Assembly (NCBI RefSeq): GCF_900156605.1
Contig: NZ_FTOA01000002.1
Span: 730,816-794,815, forward strand
Reading direction: 5' to 3'
Source: Insolitispirillum peregrinum
Lineage (GTDB): Bacteria; Pseudomonadota; Alphaproteobacteria; Rhodospirillales; Rhodospirillaceae
Length of the DNA stretch: 64,000 bases
The stretch's first letter is position 1. Each line of letters starts with the position of its first letter. The translations under genes and the position numbers were made by a program. The notes under the pieces are model-generated. The model ran no database searches. It saw only the letters and a program-made list of their open reading frames with translations, and was not told the DNA's origin. Of this stretch, positions 25,750 through 34,172 are shown piece after piece.

Positions 25750-25985
25750 GGAGCATTATGCGAAAAGCAGTAATCTGTTCCCACAAAAACAATGCGACAG
25801 AATAAAATATTGGAGCGCTGCTCCAAACCTCGCTGGGGCCTTCAGGCCCCAGACCCCATTCATTTGATATTGAAAGAAAAATGAGGGTCCGGGGGCATCG
25901 TCCCCCGGGCAGGTGCGGACGGCAGTCCGCCATTCTCCACCAACTGTCGTGTATTGTGGCGTCAGGTCTAACGCGCGCTGCTCTA
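25750..25985 (-). repeat. MITE-like dispersed repeat, copy A
   Basis: This element closely matches 45591-45885 in the opposite orientation. It carries a series of hairpins: TTGGAGC/GCTCCAA (25810-25826), CTGGGGCC/GGCCCCAG (25833-25852), CCGGGGG/CCCCCGG (25889-25908) and GCGGAC/GTCCGC (25915-25930). Read on the - strand it starts TAGAGC, and that TAG is the stop codon of livF. The 25889-25908 stem is followed on the - strand by a T-rich tract (25872-25881), so the element probably terminates the liv operon. The left end (25750-25809) resembles the TAGAGC/GTGGGAAC module seen in copies B and C. Confidence 0.8.
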
Positions 25986-26699
25986 ATGGCTGCCACCATC
26001 GAGATAGGCCGCCCGCACCGCTGGGTCGCTCAGCAGTTCCTGCCCGGTGCCGCTCAGCACGATTTCGCCGTGTTGCAGCACATAGGCCCGGTGAGCCACC
26101 TTCAGGGCGTGATTGGCGTTCTGTTCGACCAGCAGGATGGTCATGCCATAGTCGCGGTTCAGTTCCTGAATGATCTCGAACACCTTGCGGATGTACAACG
26201 GAGCCAGCCCGAGCGATGGCTCGTCGAGCAGCAGCAGCTTGGGACGGCTCATCAGGGCGCGGGCGATGGCCAGCATCTGCTGTTCACCGCCGGACAAGGT
26301 ACCGGCAGCCTGATGACGACGGCTTTCGAGGATCGGGAACAGGGCTTCCATCCGCTTCAGATCGACCTCGAAATTCGACGGGTCAGCATAGGAAACGCCC
26401 ATCTGGAGGTTTTCCAGAATGGTCATCCGCGGATAAATGCGACGTCCTTCCGGCACCAACGCAATCCCACGATGGGAAATCTGGTGCGTTGGCAGTCTGG
26501 TGATGTCTTCGCCGTCGAAAATGATCTGGCCGGACGAACAGCGCGGTGCCCCGAACAGGCTGGTCATCAGGGTGGACTTCCCTGCCCCGTTGGCGCCAAT
26601 CAGGGTCACCACTTCACCGACCTGAACCGACAGATCAATACCACGCAGGGCATGGACGTGCCCGTAATGGGCATGAACGCCCGTCATCTGCAACATCAT
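25983..26699 (-). CDS. livF: branched-chain amino acid ABC transporter, ATP-binding protein LivF
   Basis: One of the two ATPases of the high-affinity Leu/Ile/Val importer. The 238-residue protein has Walker A GANGAGKSTLM, the LivF-type VPEGRRIYPRMTILENLQMG segment, signature LSGGEQQM and Walker B LLLLDEPSLGLAP. It overlaps livG by 4 nt. Its TAG stop codon is formed by the first bases of the adjoining repeat. It is the last gene of the operon. Confidence 0.96.
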   Translation of the reverse strand: MMLQMTGVHAHYGHVHALRGIDLSVQVGEVVTLIGANGAGKSTLMTSLFGAPRCSSGQIIFDGEDITRLPTHQISHRGIALVPEGRRIYPRMTILENLQMGVSYADPSNFEVDLKRMEALFPILESRRHQAAGTLSGGEQQMLAIARALMSRPKLLLLDEPSLGLAPLYIRKVFEIIQELNRDYGMTILLVEQNANHALKVAHRAYVLQHGEIVLSGTGQELLSDPAVRAAYLDGGSH

Positions 26700-27523
26700 G
26701 ATGCTTTCTCCACCGGCTGGTCGTCTTCGTCTTCACCCAGATAGGCCTTGATGACATTCGGGTCGACGCGAATTTCGGCGGGCGTTCCTTCGGCAATTTT
26801 GCGGCCATAGTTCAGCACGCAGATGTGATCCGACACGTTCATCACCACGCTCATGTCGTGTTCGATCAGCAGGATACTGACCCCCTCTTCCTGCACCAGA
26901 TGCAGCAACAGGGTGTTCAGCTCGGCGGACTCTTTCGGGTTCAGACCGGCGGCCGGTTCGTCGAGGCACAGCAACAGCGGGTTGACACACAGGGCGCGGG
27001 CGATTTCGACCCGCCGCTGGGTGCCATAGGGCAAGGCTCCGGCTGGAACGTTCACAATGTCCATCAGGTTCAGCCGCTTCAGCCACGACAGGGCGCGCTC
27101 AATGGCTTCGTCGGCGGCCTTGCGATAGCCGGGCAGGCGCAACAGCCCGGCGATGGAGAACATCGAGGCTTTTTGCAGGGCGTTGTGCTGGGCCACCACC
27201 AGGTTTTCCAGCACGGTCATCTGGGCAAACAGGCGAATGTTCTGGAAGGTACGGACCACCTGAGCCGTCTGCGCCACCTTGTGGCTGGGCAGGTCGGCCA
27301 GACGGATCGGGCCTTTGGTCGGATGGTTGAGGGTCACGGCGCCTTCGGTTGGCTTGTAAAAGCCGGTCAGGCAGTTAAAGAAAGTGGTCTTGCCTGCGCC
27401 ATTGGGGCCGATGATGCCGGTGATGGCCTGATCAGGGACGTTCAGCGACAGGTTGTCGATGGCGGTCAGGCCGCCAAAGCGCATGGTCAGGTTCTGGACA
27501 GAGAGCAGGGTCTTGCCGGTCAT
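26696..27523 (-). CDS. livG: branched-chain amino acid ABC transporter, ATP-binding protein LivG
   Basis: The second ATPase of the Liv system. It has 275 residues with Walker A GPNGAGKTTFFNCLTGFY, the LivG-type VVRTFQNIRLFAQMTVLENL Q-loop region, Walker B LLCLDEPAAGLNP and IEHDMSVVM. It overlaps both livM and livF by 4 nt, indicating tight translational coupling. Confidence 0.96.
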   Translation of the reverse strand: MTGKTLLSVQNLTMRFGGLTAIDNLSLNVPDQAITGIIGPNGAGKTTFFNCLTGFYKPTEGAVTLNHPTKGPIRLADLPSHKVAQTAQVVRTFQNIRLFAQMTVLENLVVAQHNALQKASMFSIAGLLRLPGYRKAADEAIERALSWLKRLNLMDIVNVPAGALPYGTQRRVEIARALCVNPLLLCLDEPAAGLNPKESAELNTLLLHLVQEEGVSILLIEHDMSVVMNVSDHICVLNYGRKIAEGTPAEIRVDPNVIKAYLGEDEDDQPVEKAS

Positions 27524-28838
27524 GCCTTGTCTCCGGTCGGGACGTGGATCAGGGTGGGGGCGCGGTTGGCGAGAATTCCGCCCGGACGCCAGACCATGAT
27601 GACGATCATGGCAAAGCCGAACAGCAGCATGCGGTATTCGGCAAAGTCACGGCCCAGTTCCGGCAGCATGACCAGCACCAGTGCGGCGAGCACCACGCCC
27701 AACTGGCTGCCCATCCCGCCCAGCACCACGATGGCAAGGATGATGGCCGACTCGCTGAAGGTAAAGCTTTCCGGTGAAATGAAGCCCTGACGGGCGGCAA
27801 AGAACACCCCGGCAAAACCCCCCAGCATGGCACCGATGGCAAAGGCCGACAGCTTGACGGTGGTGACGTTGATCCCCATTGCCTTGCAGGCAATTTCGTC
27901 TTCGCGCACCGCTTCCCACGCCCGACCGAGCGGCAGACGGCGCATGGCGGTGACGAACAGGTTGGTCAGCAGGGCCAGCAGCAGAATCAGGTAGTACAGG
28001 AACAGCAGGCGGTGCATCGGCGAGAATTCGATGCCGAGCAGGTCGGCAATGCTGCCTTCGGTATCGGGCGGCAGGAAGGCATAGCCGAACACCGACGGAC
28101 GCGGGATCGAGGTGATGCCGTTGGGGCCGCCGGACAGCTCGGTCCAGTTGACCAGCAGCAGGCGGATGATTTCCCCAAAGCCGAGGGTCACGATGGCCAG
28201 ATAGTCACCGCGCAGGCGCAGTGTCGGCCAGCCGAGCAGCACGCCGAACAGGGCGGCGAGGCCCCCGGCGACCGGCAGGGCTTCCCAGAATCCCCAGCCG
28301 AACTGGGTGGACAGCAGGGCATAGGTATAGGCCCCGACGGCGTAAAACGCCACATAGCCCAGATCGAGCAGCCCGGCCAGACCGACCACCACGTTCAGGC
28401 CCCAACCGAGCATGATGTAAATCAGCACCGAGGTGGCGATGTCGATGATGTAGCGGTCTTCGGAAAAGAAGATCGGCAGAGCGACGGCGATGCCAACGGC
28501 CAGCCAGCCGATGACGCTTTCCGGCTTGGTGCCACGTTTCAGGGCGGCATTGGCGGCTTCGGCGGCCGAGGCGGCGCTTTTCCCGGATTTGCGCCCCTGC
28601 GAGCGGCGCTTGATCGTTTCCAGTGCCAGACTGAACAGGATGCGACCGGCAAAGGTCAGGCCGACGAACAGGGCCAGTTGCGGCCAGCGGGTCATCACCG
28701 CCAGAAAGCCACCCTGATCAACGGTGGTCATGCCGATCATCGGAATGCCGAGGATCAGCGCAATGAAGGCGGCTGCCGAGGCATCTTTCAGGCGTTCGGA
28801 CAGGGTCGGGGTGTGATGCGCGTGAACAATGGCGGTCA

Positions 28839-28839
<1 letters not shown>
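27520..28839 (-). CDS. livM: branched-chain amino acid ABC transporter, permease LivM
   Basis: Integral membrane permease of the Liv importer. The 439-residue protein has about ten hydrophobic segments and the LivM signature near LLGWPTLRLRGDYLAIVTLG and EDEIACKAMGINVTTVKL. The N-terminal ~100 residues add two hydrophobic stretches and a basic linker (residues about 70-105), as in long LivM proteins. It overlaps livH by one base. Confidence 0.95.
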
Positions 28840-29753
<914 letters not shown>

Positions 29754-29860
29754 AAAGTCTCCGCGGGTCCGAACGGGGGCAGGGGAAACGCCACCCATCG
29801 ATAACAGGACGGCCTCCGCCGTGGGAAGCCACGGTGGTGATGCCGGTAAAACGTGACGGG

Positions 29861-29910
29861 AAAGAAAAAGAAAGGCCGGGGCAAGAGAGTGTTTCCCCCC
29901 TGCCCCAGCC
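29861..29910 (-). terminator. intrinsic terminator between livK and livH
   Basis: On the - strand GGCTGGGGCA (29910-29901) pairs over 10 bp, with one G-U, with TGCCCCGGCC (29883-29874), followed by TTTCTTTTTC. It lies 11 bp after the livK stop. Such a partial terminator would make the binding protein more abundant than the membrane and ATPase subunits. Confidence 0.75.
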
Positions 29911-29921
29911 GGTGACAGCTG

Positions 29922-31019
29922 TTACTGCACGCTGTCGTACTTGCCGTCCTGCCACTTGTACATCACAAAGCCCGGCGACTTCAGGTTACCCTTGTCGTCA
30001 AAGCTCAGCGGGCCAACCACGGTGTTGAAGGTGTTCGACGCCATCGCCTTGCGCAGATCGGTGTACTTGACGCTGCCGGCCTTGTTGGCGGCATCGGCGA
30101 ACAGCTGCATGGCGGCATAGGCGTACAGGACATAGCCTTCCGGCTCGACGCCAGCGTCACGGAATTCCTTCACCACCGCAGCCGAGTCAGCGTTCTTGCG
30201 CGGATCAGGAGCAAAGGTGAACATCACGTTGTTGGCGGCCGGACCGGCGGCGGTCACCAGTTCCGAGTTGGTCATGGTGTCACCGCTGATGACGGTCAGC
30301 TTCAGGTCAGCCTGTTCGGCCTGACGCAGCAGCAGGGCGACTTCGGTGTGATAGCCACCATAGGCCAGCACGTCGACGCTGGCGGTCTTCAGCTTGGAGA
30401 TGATGCCGGTGTAGTCTTTTTCACCAGCGGTGATCGACTCACGCAGAACCGGGGTGATGCTCTTGACGGCCAGTTCCTTGGCGATTTCGTCGGCCAGGCC
30501 CTTGCCATAGGCGCTCTTGTCGTCGAGGACGGCGACCTTTTTGCCCTGCATGTGGTCGGCAATGTAATCGCCGCCGACCTTGCCCTGCTGGTCATCGCTG
30601 CCCATGATGCGGAAGATGTTCTTCAGGCCGCGGTCGGTCACCTTGGGGTTGGTGGAGACGGTGGCCATCAGGATCTGGGATTCGTTGTACACGTCCGAGG
30701 CCGGAATGGTCGAGCTGGAGCACCAGTGGCCGTGCATGAAGACGATTTTCTTGTTGACCATGGTGTTGGCGACAGACACCGCCTGCTTGGGATCGCAGGC
30801 ATCGTCGCCCACTTCGAGCTTCAGCTTCTGGCCCAGCACGCCGCCCTTGGCGTTGATGTCGGCCACCGCCTGTTCGGCACCCTTGCGGATCTGGTCCCCG
30901 TTGGAGGCATACTGACCGGTCATCGGGCCGGCAATGCCGACCGCCAGATCAGCGTGTGCAACGCCCGTCATTCCCATCAGGGCCACGCAGCACGTCGCCA
31001 GCAACGTCTTCTTGTTCAT
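29922..31019 (-). CDS. livK: branched-chain amino acid ABC transporter, periplasmic binding protein
   Basis: Periplasmic receptor for Leu/Ile/Val type substrates. The 365-residue precursor has a clear signal peptide, MNKKTLLATCCVALMG followed by a VAHA cleavage site near residue 23, then the type I periplasmic fold start DLAVGIAGPMTGQYA and the KLKLEVGDDACDPKQAV ligand region. ATG 31019 lies only 4 nt after the gntR stop, and GGAGG of the gntR end is its ribosome site, so the two are coupled. The exact ligand cannot be told (livJ or livK type). Confidence 0.93.
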   Translation of the reverse strand: MNKKTLLATCCVALMGMTGVAHADLAVGIAGPMTGQYASNGDQIRKGAEQAVADINAKGGVLGQKLKLEVGDDACDPKQAVSVANTMVNKKIVFMHGHWCSSSTIPASDVYNESQILMATVSTNPKVTDRGLKNIFRIMGSDDQQGKVGGDYIADHMQGKKVAVLDDKSAYGKGLADEIAKELAVKSITPVLRESITAGEKDYTGIISKLKTASVDVLAYGGYHTEVALLLRQAEQADLKLTVISGDTMTNSELVTAAGPAANNVMFTFAPDPRKNADSAAVVKEFRDAGVEPEGYVLYAYAAMQLFADAANKAGSVKYTDLRKAMASNTFNTVVGPLSFDDKGNLKSPGFVMYKWQDGKYDSVQ

Positions 31020-31023
31020 CCTT

Positions 31024-31691
31024 TTAGCCTCCGCTTGGTCTATTTGTATGAATGTAAGTGACAAGAGATGCCCCCGCTTCGAGGACGTGGGCACGGGTTA
31101 ACTGTGCGGCTGCATCGGCATCCCGACGGCGAAAGGCCTCGAGGATGCCAACATGGCCGATGTTGGACCGGATCGGTTCACCGGCATCAAGCGCCAGTGA
31201 GGCCCGGACATAGCGTTCCAGTTTGTCGTACAGCGAGCGCAGTTCGGCCATCAGGATCGGCCGGTTGGCATCGCGATACAGGGTGGAATGGAACAGCCAG
31301 TTCAGTTCGGTGCGGGTGCCCGCCTCTTCCTGCAGCCGGAAATTGTCCATGTGGCTCCAGGCAAGGTCGAGGCTGCCTGCTGGGCGGCAAAGCTTTCCAG
31401 GGCGGCGCGAATCTCAACATATTCGGTGATTTCGTCGGATGAGAACCCGGCGACGACAGCCCCCCGATTGCGTTCGATGGTCACCAGACCTTCGGCTTCC
31501 AGACGCTTCAGGGCTTCGCGGACGGGAATCTTGCTGACATCAAACTGGGCGGCGATTTCATCCTGTCTTAGTGGTTCTCCTGGCGGGATGCTTCCCCCGA
31601 TGATGGCGCTCTTGAGTGCCTGAGCAATGTAATCGGATGTTGTGATCCGGCTCACCTGAGGCAGGTGCAGATGGTCAAGTGAGCGGCTCAT
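31024..31691 (-). pseudogene. GntR-family (FCD) transcriptional regulator, frameshifted
   Basis: The N-terminal frame (31691 to about 31370) encodes a winged helix typical of FadR/GntR regulators: SDYIAQALKSAIIGGSIPPG, LRQDEIAAQFDVSKIPVREA and LKRLEAEGLVTI. The C-terminal FCD ligand domain continues in another frame (about 31368 to 31024: DLAWSHMDNFRLQEEAG, then ELRSLYDKLERYVRASLALD). One missing base near 31369 explains the break, and the two halves together give about 222 residues, normal for the family. It is either a recent pseudogene or a sequencing error. It is the first gene of the liv operon and presumably its autoregulated repressor. Confidence 0.85.
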
Positions 31692-31713
31692 CTGGATTCA
31701 CCACCGTTTGAGA

Positions 31714-31727
31714 TATCGTATACCATA
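31714..31727. promoter_or_regulatory. palindromic operator upstream of gntR-liv operon
   Basis: TATCGTATACCATA is a 14-bp palindrome with one mismatched pair, and a related GCATAC half-site follows at 31732-31737. It lies 23 bp upstream of the gntR start. GntR/FCD regulators commonly bind GTATAC-like palindromes, so this is a likely site for the adjoining regulator; the link is inferred. Confidence 0.6.
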
Positions 31728-32140
31728 TTTCGCATACCTCCCATGCGCCTGTAAAGATCAAACAGCCCAAGAGGGGGGCAGGGCGGCTGTTTGCATAATT
31801 TTTGCACAGAAAAAGCGCAGGCCGTAACAAAAGATACTGAAACAGGCAGCCTGCCTCCTTTCGTGGCATGCAGGGCTGCTCTGTTAAAAAGTCATGGAAT
31901 ATCAGGGGGCTACCTTGACGGGTGGGAACAATTGAACCCTCTTTCATTTCGCAAATGCGAAGATGAATGGTCTGCGAATCGGTAAAAATGTCAGAGGAAA
32001 AGTCTGCGAATCGGGAGAAATGCCGAATCGGTCTGCGGAAAGCGGCTCCAGTCCCGTGCCTGATCGCTGCGCCCTCCCTCTCTTCGGAGCGGTCGCAGTG
32101 TGCTGGCCCAGACTGGGGCGCGCTTTTCGCTCACGGCTCT
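31728..32140. other. intergenic region with short direct repeats
   Basis: No supported gene is seen here. It contains a TTCGCA/TGCGAA palindrome (31948-31961), a perfect 13-bp direct repeat GTCTGCGAATCGG at 31970-31982 and 32002-32014 with a degenerate third copy near 32031, and on the right an extra TAGAGC-type fragment (32131-32140 on the - strand). Small open frames on both strands lack ribosome sites and recognisable sequence. Confidence 0.5.
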
Positions 32141-32243
32141 AGACCCGCGTGCGTTGAGCCTGATGCAGGCACGCGGGTCTAACCTTCTGTTCTGTCGCAT
32201 TGTTTCTGCGAAAACCGGTTCCCACTTTTCGCACAACGCTCTA
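32141..32243 (-). repeat. dispersed TAGAGC-type repeat, copy C (end module plus ITR hairpin)
   Basis: On the - strand it begins TAGAGCGTTGTGCGAAAAG and continues GTGGGAACCGGTTTTCGC, very like the start of copy B at 45591. It ends in a perfect 12-bp stem, AGACCCGCGTGC (32141-32152) with GCACGCGGGTCT (32169-32180), which corresponds to the two inverted ends of the MITE joined without its core. It lies 46 bp beyond the stop of the HNH-like gene, TAGAGC end first. Confidence 0.75.
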
Positions 32244-32289
32244 AAATTTTGGTCGTTACCATCAATTGTAGTCGATTGAGTCAGCCTGA

Positions 32290-33942
32290 TTATTTCGTTG
32301 TTTTATAGATTTCATCCACAAGGGAAAACATGTTGTTGCCGGATTTGAAGGTATATTCTTCTTCCATATCAAAGCTGATATCGACTTCGTCTGGAAGTTC
32401 TTTGGCGTAAATCAGGCAAAGATCATCCAGATAGTATCTATTGCGTTTCTTGTTGTTGAATTGAGGGCTGGTCAATTGGGCATTGCTGAAAATGCTGGGG
32501 CCACGGTGAAACCCCCAATCCATCGTCGGGGCCGAGGAAATGGAGTACGGGCGGGCATAGGGGGAAAAGCGGGCTTTGCGCAGGGCCGACTTGGGCTTGA
32601 TCGGGCCTGAACTGGGGGAAACCGGGGCAATATGATCGATCTGCGGGTCCAGCACGATGCCATCCCCAATATCGCCGGGATCGCCCTGATTTTTGGCGTC
32701 AGAGCGATAGATGTTGCCTTGCAGGGAGAGCCAGTCGACCGGGACACTGGTTTTGCTCCACAAGTCGGATTCCCTCTGCCGTAAAAACCACTGATTGGTG
32801 ACGATGATCAGCGCCTTCATTTCCTGCGTGAAAGACGTGGAGCGGAAATTCTTGAGAAGATACTGGCCGTCAATGGCAACAAAGCTGCCGTTTTCATTCT
32901 GCACACAATCATCCAGCAAACCCTTGAGCGCCAGATAATCCAGCACCTCATAGGGGCGCTTGTGGCGGGGTGGCAGGGCATAAATCCGTTTCCGGTCCAG
33001 TTGCCGGATTTTTTTGGCGGACCGGAAATCTGAAATCAGATCCTCACGGAACGGAGTCAGGCCAAGGACGCCACTGTAATCAACGGCGGTTCTGCTCTTG
33101 TGATGGGTGTCCAGCAACGCCCACAGCTTGCCGCTGTCAACGGTGACGGACGGGGCTTTGGGGATCATGACGCTTTGGGTGGCGCTGCCCTGATGGGTGC
33201 CGATCCTGGTGAGTAACGGGACGGCGGACAGGCTGTCGTTGGGGGCTCTGGCGGACAGGGCTGTGCGGATCTTTTCATGCAGCGTGCGTGGGGTGGCGTA
33301 ACAGGTGTCAAAGCTGGTTTTCAGATCAAGGGCGTTTTCTTGCAGCCAGCCGCCAACCAGAGTCGCCAGAGTGTTACCCTGCTTTTTTATGGCATCGGCC
33401 TCGAACAGGTCAGACAGCTGAAAATTGATGCTTTGCCCGCCGATTCTGGTCGGAATGCGCGGGTCGAGACCATCGTTGTAGGTGCAGGTGATTTTGCAGA
33501 TCGAAAAGCCGGGGGCCCTGGACAGTTCGCTTTCGAACTGCGTTTTCCACTGCGACAGGTTGGTTTCGGTGCGCATCGGGACCAGGTTTTTGCAGCAGCG
33601 CGGTCCACCGCAGGAATCGGCGATCAAGTGACCGGACTGGGTACCGGGGCGGTAGTAATCGTGCAATAGATCATGCGGATGATAACCGTCATAATATTCC
33701 CACGACGGTGACCAGAAGGCGATGGAATGGGTGTTGTTGTGGACATCTTTGCGGGTACAGGTGCCGCAGGGCTGGATTGACCCGCTGTGATACGACGACA
33801 GAATGGCAAACACCCCATTGGGACGCTCGCGCAGCTCTTGCCTGAGCTCGGTGACGGTCGTGTCATCGACCGTCTTGAGCAGGGTCTGGGTATAGCTGGC
33901 CGTTGTAATATCATAGGCGATATACAGGCAGGCTCGCGTCAT
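32290..33942 (-). CDS. uncharacterised protein with C-terminal HNH-like nuclease motif
   Basis: I do not recognise this 550-residue protein as a whole. ATG 33942 is chosen because GGAGACGCCCG precedes it; the open frame upstream to 34092 runs into a repeat. Near the C-terminus the pattern QIDHIAPVS (Asp436-His437), SNAQL (Asn487) and FNNKKRNR (about 495-502) resembles the HNH endonuclease fold, with a longer than usual insert between the first two parts. The N-terminal third has possible metal ligands: C59-X2-C62, C111 and C116-C117, with several histidines between. Codon and base use looks less GC-rich than the neighbours, and repeats lie on both sides, which suggests acquired DNA. A nuclease in defence or a mobile element is possible but unproven. 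Confidence 0.6.
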   Translation of the reverse strand: MTRACLYIAYDITTASYTQTLLKTVDDTTVTELRQELRERPNGVFAILSSYHSGSIQPCGTCTRKDVHNNTHSIAFWSPSWEYYDGYHPHDLLHDYYRPGTQSGHLIADSCGGPRCCKNLVPMRTETNLSQWKTQFESELSRAPGFSICKITCTYNDGLDPRIPTRIGGQSINFQLSDLFEADAIKKQGNTLATLVGGWLQENALDLKTSFDTCYATPRTLHEKIRTALSARAPNDSLSAVPLLTRIGTHQGSATQSVMIPKAPSVTVDSGKLWALLDTHHKSRTAVDYSGVLGLTPFREDLISDFRSAKKIRQLDRKRIYALPPRHKRPYEVLDYLALKGLLDDCVQNENGSFVAIDGQYLLKNFRSTSFTQEMKALIIVTNQWFLRQRESDLWSKTSVPVDWLSLQGNIYRSDAKNQGDPGDIGDGIVLDPQIDHIAPVSPSSGPIKPKSALRKARFSPYARPYSISSAPTMDWGFHRGPSIFSNAQLTSPQFNNKKRNRYYLDDLCLIYAKELPDEVDISFDMEEEYTFKSGNNMFSLVDEIYKTTK

Positions 33943-34079
33943 CGGGCGTCTCCGGGTGTGGTTGGAAAGGCCATGATAGGCGATCCGGAGTGTGCCGCGC
34001 TGTGTTCTCTGTGGGGTGTGTCCTTGGGGAATTACTTCCTTGCCGATTATCAGGGCCGCAGGGCTCAGATCATCAGGCC

Positions 34080-34172
34080 AGAGCATTTTCAAGTTGACCG
34101 TTTACGGTCAACGACCCGGAAAATGTGGCACTGAAAACGTAGAGCGTTTTCACTCAGTGTAAAAACGCTCTA
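34080..34172 (-). repeat. 93-bp dispersed palindromic repeat, copy E
   Basis: This 93-bp unit (AGAGCATTTTC to GCTCTA) matches the reverse complement of 47580-47672 at roughly 80 percent by eye. It contains GTTGACCG/CGGTCAAC (34093-34112) and GAGCGTTTT/AAAACGCTC (34142-34170) hairpins. On the - strand the second stem is followed by TACGTTTTC and overlaps the end of the transporter gene, supplying its last codons. Confidence 0.75.

Noticed and set aside
31675..31947. Small - strand open frame upstream of gntR
   Set aside because: It overlaps the gntR start and its operator, and the predicted protein shows no recognisable features.
33943..34092. N-terminal extension of the HNH-like protein
   Set aside because: The extra 50 codons begin within repeat E, and a ribosome site precedes the internal ATG at 33942.
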